Notes under the pieces: model-generated | Database searches by the model: none | What the model was told of the DNA's origin: nothing | The model's input: only the letters and a program-made list of their open reading frames with translations | Assembly (NCBI GenBank): GCA_037367405.1 | Contig: JAZKJV010010760.1 | Location: 450,001-514,000, forward strand | Reading direction: 5' to 3' | Source of the DNA: Ottelia alismoides | Taxonomy: Eukaryota > Streptophyta > Magnoliopsida > Alismatales > Hydrocharitaceae | DNA: 64,000 nucleotides | Shown: piece by piece, positions 55,832-64,000 of the stretch | Position numbering within the stretch: position 1 is the stretch's first letter | How the letters are laid out: each line of letters starts with the position of its first letter | Translations under genes and position numbers: made by a program

Positions 55832-55891
55832 TGTCTACAACGACATAAATGGGTTTAGTTGCACGTGTAGACCTCACGCAACTAAACCCAT
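55832..55891 (-). promoter_or_regulatory. Leader stem-loop / pseudoknot of E12
   Basis: A perfect 14-bp stem: ATGGGTTTAGTTGC (55891-55878 on minus) with GCAACTAAACCCAT (55862-55849). The 15-nt loop contains GTCTACA. TGTAGAC lies about 10 nt past the stem (about 55839-55833). The gag start is about 40 nt further downstream. Confidence 0.75.
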
Positions 55892-55924
55892 GATGATGTT
55901 CTGGGTCTTAGGGTTGGAAACCGT

Positions 55925-56300
55925 GCACCCGCACAGGAGCTACAGGACTCGGAGCACTTGATGCGCACTGGATGCGCAGTAGATCGCGTGTGCTGTGCCT
56001 TAGTGCGCTGGACTCGCGCACTGGATGCGCTGGGCACGCGCTGTGAATGCGTGTATGGCTCACGCACGGTGTAAGGTGCTGTGGATGCGTTGTGGATGAG
56101 TTGTGGATGCTCGGTCAGGCGCTGGGAATGCGCAGATCATGCGCGATATCGCGCACTGGATGTGCGCGCGTAGGTGATGCGCAGATCACGCGGTGGCGCG
56201 TGCCGTAGATGCGCCTGAGGTGCGTCGAGATGCGGCTGGGATGTGCCGCAGATGCGCAGATGCGGCTGGGATGCGCCGCAGATGCGCTGGAGAGGCACCG
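55925..56300 (-). repeat. TGCGCA/GATGCGC-rich leader of E12
   Basis: Low-complexity sequence of GATGCGC, TGCGCA and GCGCACTGGATG words between primer site and stem-loop. The word composition is shared with E7 and E8, but exact repeats are not colinear. Confidence 0.75.
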
Positions 56301-56380
56301 ATCGGCGGAGAAGCACCCGAGGAGAAGGGCGGCGCCGATCTGCAGAGAAGAGAGAGAGAGAGGGGGGGCCGACGGGTGGG

Positions 56381-56401
56381 GTAGGGTTAGGGTTAGGGTT
56401 T
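56381..56401 (-). promoter_or_regulatory. Telo-box-like motif in E12 leader
   Basis: AAACCCTAACCCTAACCCTA on the minus strand, close to the primer site, as in E8. Confidence 0.5.
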
Positions 56402-56425
56402 CAAGAACTCCGGTCTAGGACCGTC

Positions 56426-56437
56426 GCTCTGATACCA
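56426..56437 (-). promoter_or_regulatory. Primer-binding site of E12
   Basis: TGGTATCAGAGC on the minus strand abutting the LTR. Confidence 0.97.
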
Positions 56438-56582
56438 TGTTGGGAGAAATGAGCAAGTTGTTTATTCCATAAGCCCTAGGCTCTCTTATATAAGAGAGTA
56501 GCCTATGGGTAAATTACATAAAGCATACAACCGAAATTAGAAATAACAGAAAGGTACGACTACTAATGTGTATGCGTCAACA
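56438..56582 (-). repeat. 5' LTR of E12
   Basis: 145 bp; TATA region TTATATAAGAGAG. One difference from the 3' LTR. Confidence 0.97.
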
Positions 56583-57690
56583 ATAATATTTTAGAGAGAG
56601 CTAATCGTAAATAGTATTTGTGAATTAATTATTGACGTGAATTAGATTCGCATTGTATAATTAATTGAAAATACAAATTATATTTATTTGGATATATGAA
56701 TTTGATTCATATTCTTTTCGATGGCATGATTGGTATATTCACAAAATTAATTTGGAATTACTTTTTGTGAAATATTTTACAACAAAAGTTATTGTAAATA
56801 TATGAAGGATTTTGTGAGATTTTATCTCACATAATTAGAAGGCCAACACCTTCCATGTAAGGAGGGTGGATGGTCACCATTTGACTCATTCAAAATGTGG
56901 ATGTCCCTTCTATTTTAAGAAGGTGGGTGACCTCCTTCCTAATCCTTCTATCCTAATTGATTTAATTAAATTAAATTATGTTGATTATTCAGTATATTTA
57001 ATGTAATCTATAATAGTTGTATTTTTACAATAAAATCATGGCCATTGAAGAAACACAAATCAATCTCAACCATTGATTTTGTGTTTCACATGGATTGTGA
57101 TCCATAGACTCCCAAAATACTATAAAAGAAGAGGCAACCATAGCTCCTCTTTTACGACAACACTTTGCAAGTCTCTCTCTCATTCTCATCACATGCCCTC
57201 TCTCTCTCAAGTGTGGCCATACACTCCTTATGATAAAGAGAATCACCGTCGTTGCTACATTGTTGTGATGCCGCTTCTACTACCCGTGGATCTCCATCCT
57301 CTTCGGTGCACCTTGCTCGTGAAGAAGACCTTCGATTTCATGAGACGAAATCAGGATATTCAAGGCTTGGATATTCATCGTGGATTGCGATAAGCCCGCA
57401 TCTCATCAACACGCTCGCAAGCGTCTCCTCCGTCGGGTCAAACTTAAGACAGACGATCTCTTTGCTTAGAGACATCGATCGCAACCACGCTTCAAGAGGT
57501 ATTCCTATATCTACTTTGTGGCTATGATGAAACGATCCGAGAAGTGTTCTCGAATCATGTGGTTCCATCTCTTAAAATTTTTTAAATTCCGTTGCCTCGA
57601 GCAACTAGTATGACTAGTCGTTCTCGATCATATATGATGTGATCACCACTCTTCCGTGATGCGCTTAAGGTTTTCCCCATAACCTTCAAT

Positions 57691-58053
57691 GTTAACATTG
57701 ATTGAAAAGATAGAGGAAAACTTGACCCAAAAGCAAGTGAATTTTTATTCGTTATGGTACAAATAGCTACCAATATAGACTGAGATTTGGAGAACAAGAA
57801 GGAAATCAGAAGCTTTCATGTTACACTCAATGAGTCTTCCTTATACAGCAATAGAGTGACGGAAGAAAAGAAAATAGAAAAACCAAACTGAGTAGAGTTT
57901 GATAAACTCTTAAACTAAGCACATCATAGTCAGATGATGAGAATGTGCAGCCCATCCCATAGAATAATCCGCAGACTCAAATGTTACGAAAGTCTACCGT
58001 AATCAACAAGTCGTTGCAAGGCATTCATCTTCCTTGAGATACTTATTACTAAT
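57691..58053 (+). pseudogene. E14: degenerate Copia fragment left of E13
   Basis: Mostly unreadable. Its last codons (..Y.LL) join in frame to TDNCELECFDEALQSE at 63857 once E13 and one copy of the duplication are removed, so this is the linker between Copia integrase and RT. It may belong to the same element as the preceding long LTR, but that is not shown. Confidence 0.5.
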
Positions 58054-58196
58054 TGTTGAGATATTTCTATCTTATTATATGTGTTTCTTATTTTTATATC
58101 TTTCGTGTACATCTTATGTAATTTACCCAAGACTTTTCTCCTATATAAGAGAGCCCTAGGTCTCTATGATATGCAAGCCATTCTATTTTCTCTACA
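58054..58196 (+). repeat. 5' LTR of E13
   Basis: TGTTGAGATATTTC to TTTTCTCTACA, followed by TAGTATCAGAAC (primer site, 58197-58208, two changes from the standard). Confidence 0.9.
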
Positions 58197-58229
58197 TAGT
58201 ATCAGAACGGTGATCCTAGACCAGACTTT

Positions 58230-58543
58230 AAGATCTGAATCTTGTATTATTTTGATTCTATATATTAAATCGGATTATTTAATACTATCTTTGATGATTT
58301 TGATATTTAATTGTACAATTCTAAGCTCTACAAGAAAATTATTTTTCTTAGATCTTCTGTTGGACTACATTTATTTATAAATTCAGTTTAGTTGTAGTCG
58401 TTTTTGTAGATATTTATTTATTTTTAAATAAAAATAGAAAACCGCGTAGAATCGCATATACCCCGCATATGGCCCCACATACTACTTAATCGCTATTCAA
58501 TGACCAGCCCGAACGCATACGCATACCGCTTTCCTGAATCTTG
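58230..58543 (-). mobile_element. hAT D: terminal fragment in E13 leader
   Basis: On the minus strand from 58543: CAAGATTCAGGAAAGCGG, then TATGCGTATGCGTTCGG and GGTCATTGAATAGCG, matching hAT A and the left end of hAT B. CCGCATA-type words fill 58440-58535. The other end was not identified; the left limit is approximate. The insertion removed the stem-loop of the E13 leader, leaving only the downstream TATAGACTC word (58559-58567). Confidence 0.65.
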
Positions 58544-58621
58544 CTCCTCAGTATGATTATATAGACTCGCTCAAAATAGTCTACTCCCTCGTCAAGTTCT
58601 GATTTTCGGCTATTTTATATC

Positions 58622-61080
58622 ATGTCAGAGAACAAGGGTGATATATTTTCGTCGTCTAATGCCTATGAGGGCCTGGCTCCCATCGTAAAGATGGATGGGA
58701 CCAACTATGAGTTGTGGTCCATGCAGTTCCGCACCCTCATGCAGTGCAATAACAAGGAGCATGTTTTGACTAATTCAGAACCAACAGACAAGACTGGGAC
58801 TAATGCTTCTTGAAAGAAAGATGATGCTTATGCGTGGATTTGGCTCCCTGGGACACTCACCACGAAGATTGCCAATGACATCGTCAACCAGCCCGCAGCC
58901 AAGGCTATGTGGGACACCCTAGCTATCTCATATGGGCAAGCAAAGAATGAGAGCAAGATCCTCCAGTTGCAGTATGACATTCTCAACCAAGCAGAATGGT
59001 TGATTTCTTCATGCCCATTTCTCGCATCTTCGATGCATGTTTGAGCGACTTCATAGCTTTATGTCCATTACTACCAGCACAGAGCAGCAACAGGCATACC
59101 TAAATGCCACTATGACAAGGATTTTTCTGTCATCCCTTGACTCTAACTATGATGCAGCATGTACTCAATTGCTTACTGGAGACAATACCACCAATGGAGG
59201 AGGTCTACAAGATGTTGAGCAGAATCACTAGTTCATCCACTACCATGGCTCAAACTCCCTCTGCGATGGTGGCTTCTCGCGGCAGAGGAGGTACTTCACA
59301 GTTTCACGGGCGAGGACTCCGTGGTCGATGAGGAGACGTCAGTGTGGCCCATACACACATTATCGTCGTTCAGGTCATTCGAAGGAGACATGCTATCTAA
59401 AACATGGGTATCTTGTGTCTGCAAGTGGAGCTGAGCAAACAATGACTACTCTTGCTCCCTCTCATGACGCAAGGCTCGACGATATTGTCTCTCGATTGAG
59501 AGAGATGATGACCAAATCGCCCACACTAGCTGCAGGACCATTAGATGTTGCAGATGCGGCCAGAGCATCTACGAGTTCGTCAGGTATAGCTTATGCACTT
59601 ACCAGTTGTAGCAACTCAGATTTTACTGATTGGATCATGGACTCCGACGCATCTCATCATATGTGTGGAGATCGAGCACAGTTTAGTTCCTACATATCTA
59701 TCCCTCCCAGTAGAGCAGTGGTGATTGCAAATGGGGTTCATTTACCCATTGTTGGTCAGGGGGAGATTGTCCTAGCAACCTCGATGCGCTTGTAGAATGT
59801 CTTACATGCTCCAACATTTCAGATGAATCTTTTGTCTATTAGTCATATTACAAAAGATCTACATTATCGTGACAAATTTGACCCATCTTCTCTTGTGTTT
59901 CAGGACATACTCACGGGTAAGGTGATTGGATGTGGCCGTGAGCAGAGAGGGATTTACGGATTGATCCAACCTCCTTTTTGCCGGTACTGCTACTATTCCT
60001 ATCTGGTCAATCTCTCCGTTCGTGTGGCATCTTCGCTTTGGACATCTTCCTCTGCATAAGTTGTGTCATGTCCTTCCTTAGATATCTACTCGTACTACCT
60101 TAGAGTGTGAGGCATGCCAGCTTGGGAAGCATCATCATTCCTCCTTTCCAAGTAGCCAGAGTCGCCACAGTAATCAGTCGTTTGAGTTATTTCATTTTGA
60201 TATGTGGGTCCTAGTCATGTTCCTGATCATCAAGGGGCATCGGTTCTATCTAGTCGTTGTTGATGATTTTTCCAGACTTTCTTGGATTTTCTTGTTAAAG
60301 AATAAGTTTGATGTTGATTCCGTCATTTCTTATTGAAATAAAAAATATTTTTTCTGCTCATGTGAAGTTTAGGAATTTTCCACATTACAGCTATCTGTCT
60401 TCCTCAGATCTCTTGGTATTGTTCATCAGATTTGTGCTCAGCAGAATGGTGTTGCTGAACGCAAACACCATCTCCTTGATGTGATGAGGACTATTTTGAT
60501 TCAAAGTCGAGTTCCTCATTTGTTCTGGGATGATGTAGTTCTCACTACATGCTACTTAGTGAACCGCAAGCCTTCCACGGTCCTTAGAGAAAAGGTTCCT
60601 TTCTTAATTGCATTTCCTGAGAAGGACCTCTTCTCTCTTACTCCCAGAGTCTTTGGGTCAGTGGCCTTCGTCCACAATTTTACACATGGTAGTGACAGGC
60701 TCTCTCCAAGAGCTGTCAAATGTGTGTTTATTGGATATTCTCGTACCCAAAAAGGGTATAGATGTTTTGATCCTGTAAGGAGAAAGTATTATGTGAGTGT
60801 TGATGTCACATTTTTTTAGTCTTTTATGTATTTCTCTCCTACAGGTGACAGGTTGTCTAACTCTGACTCTGGTGAAGATGTTTTTGTTCCATCACCTCCT
60901 TTGCTTCGACCACCACCTCCTCAAGTTGAGCCACGGTCATCTCCTTCACCACCACCACCTCCTCCACCACTTCCACCACTGTCTACCCTGACACAAGTTT
61001 TACCACGATTTTACAATCACAGGCCCTCTACTCGTTCCTCTACTCATGAGCCTTCCCCGCACGCCTTAGGCGTGTACTGA
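58622..61080 (+). pseudogene. E13 gag, protease and integrase remnant
   Basis: Gag starts MSENKGDIFSSSNAYEG at 58622 and stops at TGA (58811-58813) exactly at the Trp position that is TAG in E8 and E12. Further frameshifts follow. The zinc knuckle near 59340 has lost both leading Cys. Protease reads WIMDSDASHHMCGDRAQ (DSGA to DSDA). Integrase: MNLLSISHITKDLHYRDKFD near 59823, then QNGVAERKHH near 60450 and LTPRVFGSVAFVHNF to VDVTFF at 60816. A Pro-rich linker ends at about 61080. Confidence 0.85.
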
Positions 61081-61180
61081 ACACATTGTTTCTACCGATG
61101 GCACTAGTGACATGCTTGTATCAAAGGACATTGTATAGGAGGAGCTTATACCAGAGAGCAGAGCGGTCGATGATCTTGAT

Positions 61181-63710
61181 GTGCCTAGTGCCTTAAGGAA
61201 GCCGCGTCATCTTTCAGAAGAATACATGAGGTTTGTGCCAAGTGCCTGTGCCACTTATCCATTAGATGCCCATGTTTCCTTGGATCATCTTTCAGAAGAA
61301 TACATGAGGTTTGTAATGGGACTCTCTGTTGTCACTATCCCACGAACATATCATGACGCAGTATAAGACAGTAGCAGGAGACTTGCCATGAAAGAAGAGA
61401 TGGCAACTTTGCAGTCTCGTGGTACTTGGAGCATTGTTTCTGCTCCATCAGGTGCTTCTGTTGTGGGGTGCAAATGGATCTTTACGTGAAGCAACGGGCA
61501 GATGGTAGTATAGATCACTACAAGGCAAGGGTAGTTGCACAGAGATTCACCCGGACATATGGGGTGGACTACCAGGATACCTTCCCGTCGGTGGCTAGAC
61601 ATTGGACATTGCACATTCTTCTATCCGTTGTTGTGACTCGAGACTGACCTCTTTACCAACTTGATATGAGGAATGTGTTTCTATATAGAGATCTACAGGA
61701 GCAGGTATACATGCAGTAGCACCCAAGTTTTGTTGTTGAGGGGGAGTTCCAGAAGGTATGCATGCTCCACAAGGCGATTTACAACCTGAAGCAGAGTCCG
61801 AGAGCTTGGTACAAGAAGCTCTCAGAGTTGATAGAGCACCAGGGGTTTGTGTAGTCCACTACGGATCATTCACTTTTTGTTCAAAGGACACAAAGAGGTA
61901 CAATTGCCATTCTGGTTTACGTTAACGATGTTATTGTCAGGTAATGATGAGCAGGGTATTCAGGCTGCTAAGGAGTTCCTAGGTCAGCAATTTGTGACTA
62001 AGGATCTTGGCAGTCGTTGTTACTTCCTTGGATTAGAGTTCGCCTAGAGTGGTCTTGTGATGACCTAGAGAAGTTTGTGAATGATCTACTAGAGACATGT
62101 ATGATAGGGTGCAACAGTGTTCGGAAATGTGGTCCATGTGGCTGCATATGCGTATTCGGTCAATTGACCGAAGCACATATGCCATATGCGGCAATATGCG
62201 GTCAAAACGCATATACGGTCCGCATATGCGGCCGTATATCTGGTAGGATTCATGTTAATTCATGACATATTGACGACACATTAACTCGATTTTTTTCCAA
62301 AGAACTCTTATATCATCATTTACACTAATGCGTCTTTTCATTATTCTCGTATATGTTGCATTTGGGAATATAATCTAAGGTATTTTTTCTCATATCTATT
62401 TTTTCTCATTGTTCTCGACACTTGTTAATGAATTGTTTATTGCTTTTTGAAATTTTATCTAATGAAATTCATTCCAATTCTTCAAATAAAATATGAAGTA
62501 ATTGACGAACACTATGACACTTTACATTTTTGTGCTTCTAATAGTTTTACATGCAAATACAATTTTCTCCTATATTTTGTGTTAACATATTTTGTCCCTT
62601 GGAGATACACATATGTGGATAATTTTGGGTGTATGATTTGTATACTATGATTATTCTTTAGCTTTTGTTATCTATAGGATCTATATATACATTAAAGTTT
62701 TTCTTATGGAATTCATGTGTTCCCTGTTGAATTTAAATTTGTATATGTATATATATGCATTAAATTCTAAAAGCACATTAAAAAATAATCAATTTATAAT
62801 ATCATGCTTATATATCTTATTGATTATATTATCTAATTTGGAATTTTTGATTTTAGATTTTATTAAATCATCGACATTTTCATAGAATCAAATTTTATTA
62901 TTTATTTTAGAATATTTTAAATTAAAATATTATAAACCGCATAAACCGCATATACCTTCGTATACTCCTCCGCATATCCGCTTACTCGCTTTAGACCACA
63001 TGACGGAACAAATACCGCATACCGTATTTCCGAACCTTGGGGTGCAAGCCTGCTACTACCCATATGGATCCGAGCATGAGATTGTATGATGATGACATTG
63101 AGGTAGATAAGACGAGATATAAGGAGTTTGTTGGGAAGCTCTATGCTACTATCACCAGGCCAGACATATCCTTTGTTGTGAGCAAGGTAAGTTAGTTCAT
63201 GGAGCAGTCCAGGAAGGTACATATGGATGTTGTCTGTATGATTTTAAGATATTTGAAGACTTCACCATGTATTGGCTTATATTCAGCAGAGGTACATCTC
63301 TTGAGGTGACAACTTGTGCAGATGCAGATTATGCAGGATGTCCTAGAGACATGAAGTCTACATCTGGATTTGTTGTTTTTGTTGGGAGCTCACTCGTATC
63401 ATGAAAAAGCAAGAAGCAGATAGTGGTTGCTAGGTCCAACGCAGAGTCTGAGTACAGAGCCATGGCTCAGGGGAGCACTGAGATGATGTGGGTTATATCA
63501 GTTTTGAATGATCTTATAGTTGAGGTACCTCTTCCCATACAGCTTCTAAGTGACCTACATTCCATGAACGGACCAAGCATATAGAGGTTGATTGTCACTA
63601 TACCAGAGACATGATCCAGAAGGGACTCATATCCATCTCTCATGTCTCTATTGGGGATCAGACTACCGATATCTTCACTAAAGCACTTACTTTACGCTCT
63701 ATCTTGAGAG
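61181..63710 (+). pseudogene. E13 reverse transcriptase and RNase H remnant
   Basis: A partial duplication of HLSEEYMRFV occurs at 61208 and 61286. RT pieces: MATLQSRGTWSIV near 61400, DHYKARVVAQRFTRTYGVDY near 61510-61570, YNLKQSPRAWYKKLSELIEH near 61780. The YVDD region is damaged (VYVNDVIV). RT ends near 62106, is cut by hAT C, and resumes at 63048 (ACYYPYGSEHEIV region), with RNase H (DADYAGCPRDMKSTSGFVV, NAESEYRAMAQGSTEMMW) to about 63700. A deletion near 63550 removed part of the CDNQAA motif. Confidence 0.8.
62115..63039. mobile_element. hAT C: 925-bp non-autonomous hAT
   Basis: Ends are CAGTGTTCGGAAAT and, reversed, CAAGGTTCGGAAAT (12 of 14). A perfect 8-bp target duplication GGGTGCAA flanks it (62107-62114, 63040-63047). 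Subterminal zones carry GCATATGCGG, CCGCATATGCGGCCG and ACCGCATA words on both sides; the middle is AT-rich with no transposase. It sits in the RT-RNase H linker of E13 (..CMIGCN / GCKPAT-type). Confidence 0.9.
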
Positions 63711-63714
63711 GGAG

Positions 63715-63856
63715 TGTTGAGATTTGTATCTCATTATATCTATTTCTTATTTTTATATCTTTCATGTACCTCTTATGTAATTTACCCAGTACTTTTCTCC
63801 AATATAAGAGAGCCCTAGGGCCTCTATGATATGCAAACCATTCTACTTTCTCTATA
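63715..63856 (+). repeat. 3' LTR of E13
   Basis: TGTTGAGATTTGTATC to TTTCTCTATA, after the polypurine tract GAGAGGGAG. Confidence 0.9.
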
Positions 63857-64000
63857 CTAACTGATAATTGTGAGCTCGAATGCTTCGATGAAGCACTACA
63901 GAGTGAGACAGGGAAGCAATGGAAGTTAGCCATGGAGGATGATATGGACTCTCTCACAAGCAATACAAGATGTGAAATTGAGTCCCATTACCAAAGAGCT
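63857..64000 (+). pseudogene. E14: start of Copia reverse transcriptase, right of E13
   Basis: LTDNCELECFDEALQSETGK then WKLAMEDDMDSLTSNT, the N-terminal RT region of long-LTR Copia elements (cf. EAxxSExxxKWxxAMxxEMxSL). Open to the window edge. It shows that E13 landed between integrase and RT of an older Copia. Confidence 0.8.

Larger units (their letters stand above)
51418..56582 (-). mobile_element. E12: youngest short-LTR Copia, nearly intact
   Basis: 5165 bp. LTRs 51418-51562 and 56438-56582 differ at one of 145 positions (TATAGGAG versus TATAAGAG). Perfect ATAAT target duplication (51413-51417, 56583-56587). Single gag-pol frame with one internal TAG. This suggests recent activity of the family, either by this copy's source or with helper proteins. 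Confidence 0.97.
49987..57690 (+). repeat. E11: long Copia LTR (copy 2), split by E12
   Basis: 49987-51417 and 56583-about 57690 form one LTR of about 2.5 kb, interrupted by E12 at an ATAAT duplication. The first part matches LTR copy 1 at 40537. The second part holds the TATA box ACTATAAAAG (about 57118-57127) and a pyrimidine-rich R/U5 with GCCTCGAGCAACTAG and TTTTCCCC. No primer site was recognised after it, so the right edge is approximate. Open frames in 57025-57800 are leader sequence. Confidence 0.7.
58054..63856 (+). mobile_element. E13: short-LTR Copia carrying hAT C and hAT D
   Basis: LTRs 58054-58196 and 63715-63856 (about 143 bp, roughly 10% different). Target duplication CTAAT (58049-58053) versus CTAAC (63857-63861). 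Gag, protease, integrase, RT and RNase H are all present but broken. hAT D lies in the leader and hAT C between RT and RNase H. Confidence 0.9.

Noticed and set aside
57073..57568. Overlapping open frames of 76-106 codons
   Set aside because: They fall in the R/U5 part of the long Copia LTR downstream of its TATA box; no domain recognised.

Overview
This window looks like a retrotransposon graveyard from a flowering plant, probably a monocot. I found no intact host gene, rRNA, tRNA or CRISPR array. The plant assignment rests on Athila-type Ty3/gypsy sequence, several Copia elements whose primer sites (TGGTATCAGAGC type) match initiator-Met tRNA, an RTE-type LINE with a (TTG)n tail, hAT elements with 8-bp target duplications, and tRNA-headed SINEs. 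For reference I name elements E1-E14; hAT copies are A-D.

Layout. 1-11090: E1, a decayed Athila-like gypsy element (+) with gag, protease, RT, RNase H and integrase remnants, a 1.9-kb 3' region of repeated hairpin/polypurine modules, and a long 3' LTR from 7275. 11330-14798: a related gypsy LTR in inverted (-) orientation, making a tail-to-tail LTR pair. 14799-18850: E2, a Tork-like Copia (-) with a tandem duplication inside gag. 18851-23821: non-coding, with a foldback MITE, a hAT MITE (20414-20918) and tandem duplications. 23822-26190: E4, a decayed Copia (+). 26198-40126: a deep nest. E5 (+) is cut by hAT A, hAT A by E9 (-), E9 by E7 (-, 27423-37683), and E7 by E8 (-, 29605-34715); E9 also carries a SINE and hAT B (38022-39678). 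40127-42056: an Angela-like Copia end (+) and a gypsy LTR tip (-). 42057-49352: E10a (+) interrupted by E10 (42671-49185), whose 3' LTR carries an RTE LINE (47491-49066). 49835-57690: integrase fragment plus long LTR (E11), interrupted by E12 (-, 51418-56582), the youngest element. 57690-64000: E14 fragments (+) interrupted by E13 (58054-63856), which holds hAT C and D.

E5, E7, E8, E9, E10, E10a, E12 and E13 belong to one short-LTR (about 133-147 bp) Copia family. LTR pairs differ by 1/145 in E12, 3/143 in E8, about 10/147 in E10 and roughly 10% in E7 and E13, which agrees with the nesting order. E12 is the only element close to coding-competent: one gag-pol frame with a single internal TAG.

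Most interesting observations: (1) a stem-loop between primer site and gag in four elements, with an invariant GTCTACA loop and a complementary TGTAGAC just downstream, i.e. a likely conserved pseudoknot; (2) a SINE whose 3' tail matches the 3' end of the LINE in this window; (3) a hAT family (termini CAAGGTTC-like, subterminal CCGCATA arrays) found four times, always inside the same Copia family; (4) TGCGCA-rich leaders; (5) repeated hairpin-plus-polypurine modules before the gypsy LTR; (6) stop codons at the same gag tryptophan in three elements. All calls come from reading the sequence; no database search was run.
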